A DNA stretch of 64,000 nucleotides from Ketogulonicigenium vulgare WSH-001 (GCF_000223375.1 NC_017384.1:372001-436000); one strand, 5' to 3'; shown: positions 18,899 through 28,513, counted from the stretch's first letter. Program-made: numbers and translations. Notes: generated from the letters alone by a model not told the origin.

Positions 18899-18934
18899 GG
18901 CATGTTAAGCTCTTATACATAAGAAGGGGGACAT

Positions 18935-19831
18935 ATGTCGACTTACACGAACCTTCCCGCTCCTTCACCCGAGCAGGGACTTTCCCGTTACCTGCAAGAG
19001 ATCCGTAAATTCCCGATGCTCGAACCCGAGCAGGAATATATGCTGGCCCGCAACTGGGTCGATCATGGTGATACGCAAGCCGCGCATAAGCTGGTGACAA
19101 GCCATCTGCGTTTGGCCGCCAAGATTGCCATGGGCTATCGCGGTTATGGCCTGCCGCAGGCCGAGGTGATTTCCGAAGCGAACGTCGGCCTGATGCAGGC
19201 TGTGAAACGCTTTGACCCTGAAAAGGGCTTCCGTCTTGCGACCTATGCGATGTGGTGGATCCGTGCCTCGATCCAGGAATATATCCTGCGCTCGTGGTCG
19301 TTGGTGAAACTGGGCACCACCTCGGCGCAGAAAAAGCTTTTCTTCAATCTGCGCAAGGCCAAAGCCCGCATCGGTGCATTGGAAGAGGGCGATCTGCGCC
19401 CCGAACATGTCCAGCGCATCGCGCATGATCTGGGCGTGCCCGAGGAAGAAGTCGTCAACATGAACCGCCGTCTGTCGGGGGGTGATGCCTCGCTGAACGC
19501 GATGGTGGGGGGCGATGACGATAGCTCGACCCAATGGCAGGACTGGCTTGAGGACGAGGATTCCGACCAGGCCGCCGATTTCGAGGCCCGCGACGAGCTG
19601 GACGCCCGCCGCGTGCTGCTGGAAGCTGCGATGGAAGATCTGAATGATCGCGAACGCGATGTGCTGATGATGCGCCGTCTGCAAGATCCGCCGGTGACGC
19701 TGGAAGAGCTGTCCGAGAAATACAGCGTCAGCCGCGAGCGGATCCGCCAGATCGAGGTCCGCGCCTTTGAAAAGCTGCAAAAGCGTATGACCCAATTGGC
19801 CCGCGACAAGGGCATGTTGGAAATGGCCTAA
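18935..19831 (+). CDS. rpoH: RNA polymerase heat-shock sigma factor RpoH (sigma-32)
   Basis: 298 residues, a group-3 sigma factor that directs RNA polymerase to heat-shock promoters. Region 2 is seen as KLVTSHLRLAAKIAMGYRGYGLP with the RpoH box (FFNLRKAKARI, ~ residues 130-145) that distinguishes RpoH from other sigma-70 proteins; ATYAMWWIRASIQEYIL is the region 2.3/2.4 helix; region 4 ends the protein with TLEELSEKYSVSRERIRQIEVRAFEKL. A perfect sigma-32 promoter sits just upstream, so the gene is probably positively autoregulated. A strong terminator follows. Confidence 0.97.
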   Translation: MSTYTNLPAPSPEQGLSRYLQEIRKFPMLEPEQEYMLARNWVDHGDTQAAHKLVTSHLRLAAKIAMGYRGYGLPQAEVISEANVGLMQAVKRFDPEKGFRLATYAMWWIRASIQEYILRSWSLVKLGTTSAQKKLFFNLRKAKARIGALEEGDLRPEHVQRIAHDLGVPEEEVVNMNRRLSGGDASLNAMVGGDDDSSTQWQDWLEDEDSDQAADFEARDELDARRVLLEAAMEDLNDRERDVLMMRRLQDPPVTLEELSEKYSVSRERIRQIEVRAFEKLQKRMTQLARDKGMLEMA

Positions 19832-19840
19832 AATCAATCA

Positions 19841-19865
19841 GGGCGCCCCGCGGGGCGCCCTTTTT
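19841..19865 (+). terminator. Intrinsic terminator after rpoH
   Basis: Self-complementary gggcgccccg/cggggcgccc hairpin followed by five T. It lies between convergent rpoH and the YjhX-like gene. Confidence 0.9.
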
Positions 19866-19872
19866 CATGCTG

Positions 19873-20133
19873 TCAGCCTTGGTTGTTCAACTGCGCGCGC
19901 ACCGACATCCGTCCGCGGCGCGAGATGCGATAGGGACTGCCAAGGCGGGATTCGATCAGGCCCTTGCGCAGCAGTTTCTGGAATGTCGCAAGATCAAAAT
20001 CCGACAGGATCATCCCCTCGCGCGTGAAACAGGTGACGGCGGTGATTTTGGCGTTTTTCTCGCGCTCATGCAAAATGCGGCCACCAAGGGCCAGAACGTG
20101 CAAAGCACGCTGTTCGTATTTCGAGATATTCAT
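19873..20133 (-). CDS. YjhX-like protein (UPF0386)
   Basis: 86 residues from the internal ATG of MNISKYEQRALHVLA, which matches the family's usual start and length (about 85). The frame upstream of it is not conserved. Seen: LHVLALGGRILHERE, AVTCFTREGMIL, FQKLLRKGLIES and PYRISRRGRMSVRAQ, which track E. coli YjhX closely. E. coli YjhX has been described as the toxin of a YjhX/YjhQ pair. No acetyltransferase-type YjhQ partner is seen nearby, so a toxin role here is doubtful. The winged-helix-like pattern suggests nucleic acid binding. Confidence 0.8.
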   Translation of the reverse strand: MNISKYEQRALHVLALGGRILHEREKNAKITAVTCFTREGMILSDFDLATFQKLLRKGLIESRLGSPYRISRRGRMSVRAQLNNQG

Positions 20134-20329
20134 GGATGGCTCGTAGAAAGGCGTGAAAAGACAACCGATGCGCGGCGCGCCCGGCGGTTTTTGTTTCACG
20201 TGGCTCTCTGCGCGGGGGCAGAGAGCCTTATTTCACAAGCTCTGACATCCACACTCCATCAGCGGGCGGCAGATCTGCCGCCATGTCGGAGGTAATTTAG
20301 GGCGAAGGCGGGCCTATCGCAAGGGTGGC

Positions 20330-21244
20330 TTACATCCGCCGGATTTGCAGCAGATCCGCGCGATGATCGCGGCCCTTGTGCAAGATCAGATCGGCGCGCT
20401 CGCGCGTGGGCAGGATGTTTTGGCGCAGGTTCGGCTCGTTGATATCGGCCCAGATGCGATGGGCCATCTCGACCGATTCCGCGTCCGACAGGCTGGCATA
20501 TTTGCTGAAATAGCTGTTCGGATCGGTAAAGGCTGTGTCGCGCAGGGTCAGGAACCGCTCGACATACCAGGCCAGCAGATCGTCGTGATCGGCGTCGACA
20601 AAGATTGAAAAATCAATGAAATCTGACACGAACGGCGCGACGGTGCCGGGCTGCAGGATATTGATTCCCTCGATGATCAAGATATCGGGGCGGCTGATCT
20701 CGACCCGTTTGCCGGGGATAATGTCATAGGTCAGGTGCGAATAAACCGGCGCGGTCACGACAGGTTTGCCGGATTTCACATCCGAGATGAAATCGAGCAG
20801 CAATTGCCGGCGATAGGATTCGGGGAATCCCTTGCGGTTCAGCATATTGCGCGCCTCTAGCTGGGCATTGGGGCGCAAAAAGCCATCCGTTGTGATCAGC
20901 TGTACATTGGGCGCGCTAGGCCAGTTTTCGATCAGGCGGTGCAGAATGCGCGCAATCGTTGATTTGCCAGCCGCGACCGATCCGGCGATGCCCACGATAA
21001 AAGGCGCGGGCGTATCGGTGCCGGGTAAAAAGCCGGACACATCATCGCGCAGCGCTTTGCGCGCATCGACCTGCGCCGCGATGATCCGCGCGACAAGGGC
21101 GTGGACGCTGGCGACCTCGGCCTGATCCAGCCTGTCGCCAAGCGAGACCAGCTCTTTGAGTTTTGGCCAATCCGCAAGGACGGCAGGATCTTGTTGCAGC
21201 TGCAGCTGCGACAGCAGAATCTCGATATAGGGGCTCATGACCAT
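20330..21244 (-). CDS. coaA: Pantothenate kinase CoaA (type I)
   Basis: P-loop kinase for the first, rate-setting step of coenzyme A synthesis. About 304 residues from the ATG of MVMSPY; the second ATG two codons later is equally possible, and longer starts fall inside the pepF terminator. Seen: Walker [22 protein letters not shown], the family phrase NRKGFPESY, the substrate region VYSHLTYDI, and EGINILQ. The N-terminus differs from the usual CoaA opening, and RRQLLLDF replaces the common DxxALLxF, so this is a divergent member. It lies 47 bp downstream of pepF, separated by a hairpin. Confidence 0.92.
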   Translation of the reverse strand: MVMSPYIEILLSQLQLQQDPAVLADWPKLKELVSLGDRLDQAEVASVHALVARIIAAQVDARKALRDDVSGFLPGTDTPAPFIVGIAGSVAAGKSTIARILHRLIENWPSAPNVQLITTDGFLRPNAQLEARNMLNRKGFPESYRRQLLLDFISDVKSGKPVVTAPVYSHLTYDIIPGKRVEISRPDILIIEGINILQPGTVAPFVSDFIDFSIFVDADHDDLLAWYVERFLTLRDTAFTDPNSYFSKYASLSDAESVEMAHRIWADINEPNLRQNILPTRERADLILHKGRDHRADLLQIRRM

Positions 21245-21253
21245 CCAGCGCAA

Positions 21254-21282
21254 AATGGCCCGCAAGGGGGCTGCGGGCCATT
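21254..21282 (-). terminator. Hairpin terminator/attenuator between pepF and coaA
   Basis: On the minus strand aatggcccgca / tgcgggccatt, an 11-bp perfect stem around a short C-rich loop, followed by a T run. It ends within about 10 nt of the coaA start, so it may also affect coaA translation. Confidence 0.75.
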
Positions 21283-21290
21283 GTTTGGCT

Positions 21291-23102
21291 TTAATCTTCC
21301 ATGGATTCAAGCTCGTCGATGAATCCTTCGATCATCGACAGGCCCTTGTCCCAGAATTTTGGATCGGTCGCGTCCAGGCCGAAGGGCTTCAGCAGTTCCG
21401 AATGGTGCTTTGATCCGCCTGCCGAGAGCAGGTCGAAATACTTCTGCTGAAAGTCGGGATCGCCCTCGGTGTAGGCGGCATAAAGCGCGTTCACCAGCCC
21501 GTCGCCAAAGGCATAGGCATAGACGTAGAAGGGCGAATGGACGAAATGCGAGACATAGGTCCAGAAATTCTCGTATCCATCGGCGAATTCGAACGCATCG
21601 CCCAGGCTTTGCGCCTGCACCGACATCCACAGCACCGCGATATCGTCGGGGGTCAGCTCGCCTTCAGCGCGGGCGGCGTGCAATTTGCATTCAAAGTCAT
21701 AGAAGGCGATCTGACGGACGACCGTGTTGATCATATCCTCGACCTTGCTGGCCAGCAGCGCCTTGCGCGCGGCTTTGTCGGTGGTCTGGTCCAGCACTTT
21801 GCGGAAGGTCAGCATCTCGCCAAACACCGATGCGGTCTCGGCCAAAGTCAGCGGGGTCGAGGACAGCAGCTCGCCCTGACCTGCGGCCAGACGCTGGTGG
21901 ATGCCGTGGCCCAGCTCATGCGCAAGGGTCATCACATCGCGCGTTTTGCCAAGGTAATTGACCAGCACATAGGGGTGGACGGTCGAGACGGTCGGATGCG
22001 CGAATGCGCCCTGCGCCTTGCCCGGCTTCACCGCCGCATCAATCCAGCCATCGGTAAAGAAGGGCGCGGCAAGATCGGCCAGGCGCGGATCGAAATCGCC
22101 ATAGGCCGCAAGCACCGTATCCTTTGCCTCTTCCCAGCTGATCGGGCGCTGGGGATTACGGGGCAGGGGCGCGTTGCGATCCCAGACCTGCAACACATCA
22201 AGGCCCATCCATTTCGCTTTCAGGCGGTAATAGCGGTGCGACAGGCGCGGATAGGCGGCGACCACGGCGTTGCGCAGCGCCTCGACCACCTCGGGTTCGA
22301 CATGGTTCGCAAGGTGGCGGGCGGTTTGCGGGGTGGGGAAGCCGCGCCAGCGGTCCTCGACCTCTTTCTCTTTGGCCAGTGTGTTGTGGATGCGGGCAAA
22401 GGTTTTGACGTTCTCGCGGAACACTTTCGCCAGCGCGACATGCGCCGCCTCGCGCGTGGGGCGGTTGTCATCGGTCAAAAGGTTCAGCGTGGCTTCGATA
22501 TTCAGCGTCTCGCCGTTCACCTCGAACGACAGGCCCGCCATCGTCTCGTCAAACAGACGGTTCCAGGCCGAGGCGCCGACCACCGATTGATCGTGCAGGA
22601 ACTTTTCCAGCTCGTCCGACAGTTGATAGGGGCGCATGGCGCGCATCCGCTCGAAAATAGGCTGATAGCGGGCAAGATCTGCGTTTTGTGCGATCAAGCC
22701 ATCCAGATGCGCATCGTCCAGGCGGTTGAATTCCAGCCCCCAGAACACCAGCGCGGTGGTGTCATTGGTGATCTCGTCCTGCATATCCGACAGGAATTTC
22801 GCCCGCTCGGAATCAGTGGTCATCTGGTAATAGCTGAGGCCTGCGAACGACATGATGCGGCCCGCGATAATGTCGATTTCCTCATAGCGTTTGACGGCGG
22901 CCAGCATATCGCCCGCCGACAGCGACGACAGCTTCCCCTCGTAATCGGCTTGGAATGCGGTGCATTCGCCCGCCAGCCAGTCCAGATCGCGGGCAAGCTC
23001 GGGGCTGTCCTCGCCGGGATAAAGATCGGTCAGATCCCATTCGGGCAGGGGGCCGATCGCGTTGCCGCCAATCGCATTCGCATCGAAAACAGGGGTTTTC
23101 AT
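21291..23102 (-). CDS. pepF: Oligoendopeptidase F (M3 family metallopeptidase)
   Basis: Cytoplasmic zinc endopeptidase cutting medium-length peptides. 603 residues, the normal size. Seen: the zinc-binding HELGH in [13 protein letters not shown], the third-ligand glutamate region [12 protein letters not shown] about 25 residues on, and the C-terminal [18 protein letters not shown] typical of the PepF clade. The N-terminal helical lid domain is intact. It is followed by the hairpin ahead of coaA. No signal peptide. Confidence 0.95.
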   Translation of the reverse strand: MKTPVFDANAIGGNAIGPLPEWDLTDLYPGEDSPELARDLDWLAGECTAFQADYEGKLSSLSAGDMLAAVKRYEEIDIIAGRIMSFAGLSYYQMTTDSERAKFLSDMQDEITNDTTALVFWGLEFNRLDDAHLDGLIAQNADLARYQPIFERMRAMRPYQLSDELEKFLHDQSVVGASAWNRLFDETMAGLSFEVNGETLNIEATLNLLTDDNRPTREAAHVALAKVFRENVKTFARIHNTLAKEKEVEDRWRGFPTPQTARHLANHVEPEVVEALRNAVVAAYPRLSHRYYRLKAKWMGLDVLQVWDRNAPLPRNPQRPISWEEAKDTVLAAYGDFDPRLADLAAPFFTDGWIDAAVKPGKAQGAFAHPTVSTVHPYVLVNYLGKTRDVMTLAHELGHGIHQRLAAGQGELLSSTPLTLAETASVFGEMLTFRKVLDQTTDKAARKALLASKVEDMINTVVRQIAFYDFECKLHAARAEGELTPDDIAVLWMSVQAQSLGDAFEFADGYENFWTYVSHFVHSPFYVYAYAFGDGLVNALYAAYTEGDPDFQQKYFDLLSAGGSKHHSELLKPFGLDATDPKFWDKGLSMIEGFIDELESMED

Positions 23103-23189
23103 CGTATAAGCCTTTGTTGTTCAGGCAAGAGATAGGGGCAGATGCAGGGTATTGGAACCCTGCGCCGCCATTCATTCAAACAGGGTCGG

Positions 23190-23480
23190 TCATTCAAACA
23201 ATGTAGAGAGCCGCATCGCCAGACCCATATCGCCATCGACCTGCAATTTGCCGGTCATAAACGCGGTCACGGGGTTCGAATGGCCGGCGATCAGCGACTG
23301 GAACACCTCTTCGCTGGCCGATAGCGTCACATCAGCGGGACCGTCACCCACGGTAATGCCATTGGGCCCCGCCAGCACGGCGCCGCGGTCGGTGATGTGA
23401 AATTTCACTGTGCCCGGAATATCTTGACCTGCGACTTTGTCGGTCAGGATCGCGGCTACATGGTTCAGAAAATCGCTCAT
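23190..23480 (-). CDS. SCP2 sterol-carrier domain protein
   Basis: 96 residues made of a single SCP2-like domain: VAGQDIPGTVKFHITDRGAVLAG, VTLSASEEVFQSLIAGHSNP and the closing FMTGKLQVDGDMGLAMRLSTLF. The family binds lipids or acyl-CoA in a small alpha/beta cavity; the bacterial substrate is unknown. It has no membrane segment. It stands alone upstream of pepF on the same strand and divergent from the TPR gene. Confidence 0.88.
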   Translation of the reverse strand: MSDFLNHVAAILTDKVAGQDIPGTVKFHITDRGAVLAGPNGITVGDGPADVTLSASEEVFQSLIAGHSNPVTAFMTGKLQVDGDMGLAMRLSTLFE

Positions 23481-23571
23481 TCAATTGCTCGTCTATCAGA
23501 GGTGGGCGGTAATCGACCGGATGTGAAGCCTGCCCTCTGGCGCGGCGGCCGATTTCATTTACACTGGCACT

Positions 23572-24126
23572 ATGCGTAAGGCGTCGGAAATAGCAAAACA
23601 GATTCTCGTGGCGGCAATGCTGCTGGTGACGGCTGGCCCCGTGTTGGCTGAAGCCACTGAATCCGAGCTGATGGAACAGTTGCGCACCGCCGAGGACCCC
23701 GAGGCCGCGACCATCGCCGAGGAAATCCGCGCGATCTGGGCGCATTCCGGTTCGGCCACCATCGACCTGCTGATGCGCCGCGCCGAAGCCGCCAGCGAGG
23801 CCGAGGATAACCGCAGTGCCATCTGGCATCTGTCCACCGTCATCGACTATGCGCCCGATTATCCCGAGGCCTATCTGGAACGCGCCCGCGCCTTTTTACG
23901 CGAGGGGCAGGCCGGTCAGGCCGCTGCCGATCTGGCCACTGTCATAAAAGCCAACCCCGAAAATTTTGACGCATTGCGCCTGTTGGGCATTACATTCGCG
24001 ATCATTGGTGATACCGAAGCCGCCGATCTCGCGTATGCGCGCGCGCTTGCACTTTATCCTGCCATGCCTGCTCCGCGCGGGGGCCAATGGGGCCCCGATG
24101 GCGCGGCTGACGGCACGGCAATCTGA
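23572..24126 (+). CDS. Exported tetratricopeptide-repeat protein
   Basis: 184 residues. A signal peptide (KQILVAAMLLVTAGPVLAEA, cleavage likely after Ala ~26) is followed by a Glu-rich helix pair and about three TPR units (~65-165), for example AIWHLSTVIDYAPDYPEAYLERARAFL and AADLAYARALALYP. TPRs mediate protein contact, so this is probably a periplasmic adaptor; the partner is unknown. The next gene begins 30 bp downstream on the same strand. Confidence 0.8.
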   Translation: MRKASEIAKQILVAAMLLVTAGPVLAEATESELMEQLRTAEDPEAATIAEEIRAIWAHSGSATIDLLMRRAEAASEAEDNRSAIWHLSTVIDYAPDYPEAYLERARAFLREGQAGQAAADLATVIKANPENFDALRLLGITFAIIGDTEAADLAYARALALYPAMPAPRGGQWGPDGAADGTAI

Positions 24127-24156
24127 CGACACCCGATTACGGGTCAAGGGGGAAAC

Positions 24157-27012
24157 ATGCCAACGCCCACGCGCGTGACCGCCGTTCTTGGCCCAACGAA
24201 CACCGGCAAAACCCATTACGCGATCGACCGGATGCTGAGTTATCGCACCGGCATCATCGGCCTGCCTTTGCGCCTTTTGGCGCGCGAGGTCTATGACCGC
24301 ATCGTTGCGGCGCGTGGCCCCTCGGTCGTGGCGCTGGTGACGGGCGAGGAGCGGATCATCCCCGACCGCGTGCAATATTGGGTCTGCACGGTCGAGGCGA
24401 TGCCCGACGGTATGGGCTGTGATTTCGTCGCGATTGACGAGATCCAGCTCTGTGCCGACCCGGAGCGCGGCCATATTTTTACCGACCGCCTGATGTATGC
24501 GCGCGGCTTGCATGAGACGCTGTTTCTGGGGTCTGAAACCATGCGTCCCGCGATTGCGGCGCTGGTGCCCGGCGTGCAGTTCATCCGGCGCGAGCGATTC
24601 TCGACCCTGACCTATACCGGCCCGCAGAAAATCGCGCGTATGCCCGAGCGCGCGGCGATTGTCGCCTTCTCGGTCGACGAGGTTTATGCCATCGCGGAAT
24701 ATATCCGCCGCACGCGGGGCGGGGCGGCTGTGGTGATGGGCGCGTTGTCACCGCGCACCCGCAATGCGCAGGTGGCTTTGTTCCAAAGCGGCGACGTCGA
24801 CTATCTGGTCGCAACTGACGCGATCGGTATGGGGCTGAACCTGGATATCAGCCATGTCGCCTTCTCGGCCCTGCGTAAATTCGACGGCCACCGGATGCGC
24901 GATCTGCACGCAGACGAGCTGGCGCAGATCGCAGGCCGCGCGGGCCGCCACCTGTCCCCCGGCACCTTTGGCGTCACCGGCGATGTGCCGGAAATGGACG
25001 CCGAGGATGTCGCCGCGATCGAGGCGCATCAGTTCCGTCCCGTCTCGCGTCTGCAATGGCGCAATTCCCGTCTGCAATTTGGCAGCGTGAACCGCCTGAT
25101 CCAGACGCTCGAGGAAAAGACTCAGAACCCGTGGTTGGGCCGCGTGCGCGAAAGTGACGATCTGGCCGCGCTCAAGGCGCTGGCGGGCAACCCAGAGGTT
25201 TTCGCCCGCGCGACGGATGGAAAATCCGTGCAACTTCTGTGGGATGTCTGCCGAATCCCCGATTTTCGCGGCCTTGGCCGGGGCGAACATGCTGGCATGT
25301 TGGCAACGATTTACAACTTTATGCACCAATTTGGTGCGGTTCCCGGCGATTATCTGGCGCAGCAAGTTCAGCGTCTTGACCGCACCGACGGGAACATTGA
25401 CACTCTTGCCAAGCGCCTCGCGCATATCCGCACTTGGACCTATGTCAGCCAACGCAAAGGCTGGGTGCGGGAAGAAAGCCATTGGCGCGCCGAAACGCGC
25501 GCTGTAGAAGACCGTCTGTCAGACGCATTGCATAATGCGCTGACGCAAAGATTTGTGGACCGGCGGACAAGCGTCCTCGCCCGCCGGCTCAAGCAGAAGG
25601 AGGTCCTCGTGGCCGAAGTGAGCGACAAGGGTGAAGTGACGGTCGAAGGCGAATTCGTCGGCCGGCTTGAGGGTTTCCGTTTCCGTGCCGATAAGGCCGC
25701 AACACCGGATGAGGCCAAGACATTGCGTCAGGCCGCCGCTGTTGCGCTGGCGCCGCAATTCCATCTGCGGGCCGACCGTTTCTATAACGCCCCCGATACT
25801 GAGATTGATTTCACCGAGCAAGGTGGTCTGATGTGGGGCGAGCATGCCGTCGGCAAGCTGGTCGCCGGGTCCGAACCGCTGCGCCCGCAAGTGACTGTTT
25901 TCGTTGATGAAGAGGCTGGCGCTGAGGTCATCCAAAAGGTGCAGCGCCGTCTGCAGCACTTTATCGACCGCAAAATCGCCGCCGCGATGGAGCCGCTTTT
26001 GGCCCTGACAAAGGACGAGGCTTTGACCGGCCTTGCCCGCGGTTTTGCGTATCGGATGGGCGAGCATTTCGGCATCATTCCCCGCGGCGAAGTTGCCGAC
26101 GAGGTGAAGGCGCTGGACCAAGAGGCGCGTTCTGCCCTGCGCAAGCATGGCATCCGCTTTGGCCAAATGACCGTGTTCCAGCCGCTGCTGCTGAAACCCG
26201 CGCCGACCCGTCTGCGTCTGGTTTTGTGGTCGCTGGCTAAGGGCTTGAACGAATTCCCCGATGCGCCGCCGCCCGGTCTTGTGACCGTGCCCGCCGTGCA
26301 AGGTGCGCCCGCAGGCTACTATGCGATGGCGGGTTACCGCGCCGCAGGCGAGCGTGCGATTCGCATCGATATGCTGGAACGCCTGGCCGATATGCTGCGC
26401 GACAAAGACAGCCGCGCGGGTTTTGAGGCCTCGGCCGACATGCTTTCGATCACCGGCCTGTCGCTGGAACAATTTGCCGCACTGATGGAAGGCATCGGCT
26501 ATCAGGCCGTGAAAGCCGAACGTCCGAAAGTCCGCGCGGTGAAGGCCGAAGAGCCTGCTGTTTCCACTGAGGAAACCGCTGAAGCCGCCCCCGAAGCTGT
26601 TGAAACCCCCGCCGAAGGTGCCACGGATGTGCCTGCCGAGGTCGAGGTCTTTTACACCTTCACTTGGGGTGCGCGTCCGCAGCGCCGCGAGCGTCCCGAG
26701 GGTCAGCGTCGCCGTCCGGCCGCCGCTGCCGCCACCGCGCCCGAGGGTGCGACCGGCGACAAACCGGCCCGCAAGGGTGGTGACCGCCCCCGTCGCGATT
26801 TCAAATCGGATGCGAAACCCGAAGGCGAGCGTAGCGAAGGTGGTCGTCCGCGCGGCAAGGGCGGCAAGCCCGGCCAAGGTCGTGGTGACAAACCGCGCGG
26901 CGATAAGCCCGCAGGCCGTCAGGCTCCGTTCGAGGCGCAGGCGCCCCGTCCGGCCAAAATCGACCCCGACAACCCGTTTGCAATGGCATTGGCGAGTTTC
27001 AAGACCAAGTGA
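24157..27012 (+). CDS. Suv3-type superfamily 2 RNA helicase with long charged tail
   Basis: 951 residues. Motif I (Walker A) is GPTNTGKT at 12-19; motif II is the DEIQ variant at 94-97, which is diagnostic of the mitochondrial degradosome helicase Suv3 and its alphaproteobacterial relatives; motif VI reads QIAGRAGRH. A helical Suv3-like C-terminal region follows. From about residue 838 the tail is rich in Arg, Gly, Pro and Lys (RPQRRERPEGQRRRP...), a likely RNA-binding disordered part, ending in a conserved-looking NPFAMALASF. A role in RNA turnover or ribosome metabolism is inferred. The S4-domain gene overlaps its stop by GTGA. Confidence 0.88.
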   Translation: MPTPTRVTAVLGPTNTGKTHYAIDRMLSYRTGIIGLPLRLLAREVYDRIVAARGPSVVALVTGEERIIPDRVQYWVCTVEAMPDGMGCDFVAIDEIQLCADPERGHIFTDRLMYARGLHETLFLGSETMRPAIAALVPGVQFIRRERFSTLTYTGPQKIARMPERAAIVAFSVDEVYAIAEYIRRTRGGAAVVMGALSPRTRNAQVALFQSGDVDYLVATDAIGMGLNLDISHVAFSALRKFDGHRMRDLHADELAQIAGRAGRHLSPGTFGVTGDVPEMDAEDVAAIEAHQFRPVSRLQWRNSRLQFGSVNRLIQTLEEKTQNPWLGRVRESDDLAALKALAGNPEVFARATDGKSVQLLWDVCRIPDFRGLGRGEHAGMLATIYNFMHQFGAVPGDYLAQQVQRLDRTDGNIDTLAKRLAHIRTWTYVSQRKGWVREESHWRAETRAVEDRLSDALHNALTQRFVDRRTSVLARRLKQKEVLVAEVSDKGEVTVEGEFVGRLEGFRFRADKAATPDEAKTLRQAAAVALAPQFHLRADRFYNAPDTEIDFTEQGGLMWGEHAVGKLVAGSEPLRPQVTVFVDEEAGAEVIQKVQRRLQHFIDRKIAAAMEPLLALTKDEALTGLARGFAYRMGEHFGIIPRGEVADEVKALDQEARSALRKHGIRFGQMTVFQPLLLKPAPTRLRLVLWSLAKGLNEFPDAPPPGLVTVPAVQGAPAGYYAMAGYRAAGERAIRIDMLERLADMLRDKDSRAGFEASADMLSITGLSLEQFAALMEGIGYQAVKAERPKVRAVKAEEPAVSTEETAEAAPEAVETPAEGATDVPAEVEVFYTFTWGARPQRRERPEGQRRRPAAAAATAPEGATGDKPARKGGDRPRRDFKSDAKPEGERSEGGRPRGKGGKPGQGRGDKPRGDKPAGRQAPFEAQAPRPAKIDPDNPFAMALASFKTK

Positions 27013-27314
27013 GCGAGCCGCGTTTAACTCTTCGACTGGATAAATGGCTTTGGCACGCCCGCTTTTGCAAAAGTCGTGCCATTGCCCATGCTTTGGTGGT
27101 CGAGGGGCGCATACGCGTGAATGGCCAGCCGACCGATAAACCCGCAAGGGCGGTCGGCTATGCCGATGTGTTGACCTTTATGCAAGGTGGACGCGTGCGG
27201 GTCGTGCGGGTGCTGGATATCGGCACCCGTCGCGGCCCGGCAGAGGAAGCCCGGCTGCTGTATGAAGATCTGACAGCCGACACTGCACCCTCTGCCGTTG
27301 TGCCAGAGATGTAA
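27009..27314 (+). CDS. S4-domain RNA-binding protein (Hsp15-like)
   Basis: 101 residues starting at a GTG that overlaps the helicase stop. The S4 fold is clear: RLDKWLWHARFCKSRAIAHALV then VEGRIRVNGQPTDKPARAVG. It is close to heat-shock protein Hsp15, which binds 50S subunits carrying stalled nascent chains, but similarity alone cannot fix the target. Tight coupling to the Suv3-type helicase suggests the two act on the same RNA process. Confidence 0.87.
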   Translation: MSEPRLTLRLDKWLWHARFCKSRAIAHALVVEGRIRVNGQPTDKPARAVGYADVLTFMQGGRVRVVRVLDIGTRRGPAEEARLLYEDLTADTAPSAVVPEM

Positions 27315-27455
27315 GTGCCAAAGAACCCGGTGCCGTAGATCTGATCCGCAAATCATCCGGCCTGCCTTGACATGGCGGATGCTTGGGCGCATCCCTCGGC
27401 CCCAGATTAGCCGGGCGGCGCGCCGCCGAAGCCGTTGTCTTGTGGAAGCCTGCCT

Positions 27456-27791
27456 ATGACCTATGTCGTGACCGAAAACTGTATCGCCTGCAAATACACC
27501 GACTGTGTCGAAGTGTGTCCGGTCGATTGTTTTTACGAGGGCGAGAATACGCTGGTCATCCATCCCGACGAATGTATCGACTGCGGTGTCTGCGAGCCGG
27601 AATGCCCCGCCGACGCGATCCGTCCCGACACCGAGCCGGATATGGAAAAATGGGTCGAGTTCAACCGCAAGTATTCCGAGATGTGGCCCGTGATCACATC
27701 GCGCCGCGATCCGCTGCCCGGATATGAGGAAATGGACGGCAAGCCCGGTAAACTGGCGCTTTTGTCGGAAAATCCCGGTCTGGGTGGCTGA
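27456..27791 (+). CDS. fdxA: Seven-iron ferredoxin FdxA ([3Fe-4S][4Fe-4S])
   Basis: Small electron carrier of 111 residues. Cluster ligands by position: Cys9, Cys17, Cys21, Cys25, Cys40, Cys43, Cys46, Cys50, the same spacing as Azotobacter ferredoxin I (plus one). The usual C-terminal extension ([13 protein letters not shown]...) of the alphaproteobacterial type is present. I start at MTYVVTENC; seven upstream codons of the frame are not family-like. Commonly found just upstream of carD in this group, as here. Confidence 0.94.
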   Translation: MTYVVTENCIACKYTDCVEVCPVDCFYEGENTLVIHPDECIDCGVCEPECPADAIRPDTEPDMEKWVEFNRKYSEMWPVITSRRDPLPGYEEMDGKPGKLALLSENPGLGG

Positions 27792-27810
27792 ATTGGCGGC
27801 GATGGCCGCT

Positions 27811-27838
27811 TTGAAGCATGCTAATTTTGTGCTATATA
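27811..27838 (+). promoter_or_regulatory. Candidate housekeeping promoter for carD
   Basis: TTGAAG at 27811-27816, 16 nt spacer, TATATA at 27833-27838, in an AT-rich pocket between fdxA and carD. It would give a leader of about 100 nt. Confidence 0.55.
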
Positions 27839-27945
27839 TAGCCTAAAGGTTGTACCGCGATCCCATGATGGCATCGGCATGCACCGCCTCGAAGGGGTAA
27901 TCCCCGTCGGGGCTGTCGGCAGTTGTCGGGACAGGAAAGGATATT

Positions 27946-28455
27946 ATGAGCAAGTCGAAGAAGCCGGAATTCCACCCGAATGACTATATCGTCTATCCCG
28001 CGCATGGGGTTGGCCAGATCCTGTCCATCGAAGAACAGGAAGTCGCCGGCTTCAAGCTGGAACTGTTCGTCATCGCCTTTGAAAAGGATAAGATGACCCT
28101 GCGCGTGCCGACCAATAAGGCGATCGAGATTGGTATGCGCGCGCTGGCCTCTAGCGATGTGGTCGATCACGCGCTGAAGACGCTGAAGGGCAAGGCCAAG
28201 GTTAAAAAGGCCATGTGGTCGCGACGCGCACAGGAATATGACGAAAAGATCAATTCGGGCGATCTGATCGCGATCGCCGAAGTTGTGCGCGACCTGCACC
28301 GCGCCGATGACCAGCGCGAGCAAAGCTATTCCGAGCGTCAACTTTATGAACGCGCGCTAGAGCGTCTGACCCGCGAGCTGGCCGCTGTGAACGGCAAGGA
28401 CGAGGTCTCGATGGCGCGCGAGATCGGCACCTTGCTGGTAGGCCGCGCGGCGTAA
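27946..28455 (+). CDS. carD: CarD-family RNA polymerase-binding transcription regulator
   Basis: 169 residues. N-terminal RNA polymerase-interacting Tudor-like domain (~8-65, DYIVYPAHGVGQI... FKLELFVIAFEKDKMTLRVP) and a helical DNA-binding C-terminal domain (~75-165) with the conserved Trp in VKKAMWSRRAQEYDEKI that wedges into the upstream edge of the transcription bubble. CarD stabilises open complexes at many promoters, including rRNA in several bacteria. An own promoter upstream and a terminator downstream make it monocistronic. Confidence 0.95.
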   Translation: MSKSKKPEFHPNDYIVYPAHGVGQILSIEEQEVAGFKLELFVIAFEKDKMTLRVPTNKAIEIGMRALASSDVVDHALKTLKGKAKVKKAMWSRRAQEYDEKINSGDLIAIAEVVRDLHRADDQREQSYSERQLYERALERLTRELAAVNGKDEVSMAREIGTLLVGRAA

Positions 28456-28480
28456 AGCCCCGACAAAATTAGCAGAAATC

Positions 28481-28513
28481 AGCCCCGCAAGCCTTGGTTT
28501 GCGGGGCTTTCCT
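28481..28513 (+). terminator. Intrinsic terminator after carD
   Basis: agccccgcaa / ttgcggggct stem followed by tttccttt. It is located about 25 nt after the carD stop. Confidence 0.85.

Noticed and set aside
21537..23135. 532-codon plus-strand frame opposite pepF
   Set aside because: Antisense of an intact metallopeptidase gene; no recognisable motif or ribosome site.
25519..27147. 542-codon minus-strand frame opposite the helicase
   Set aside because: Antisense shadow with low-complexity Gly/Thr/Ala tail from the repetitive helicase C-terminus.
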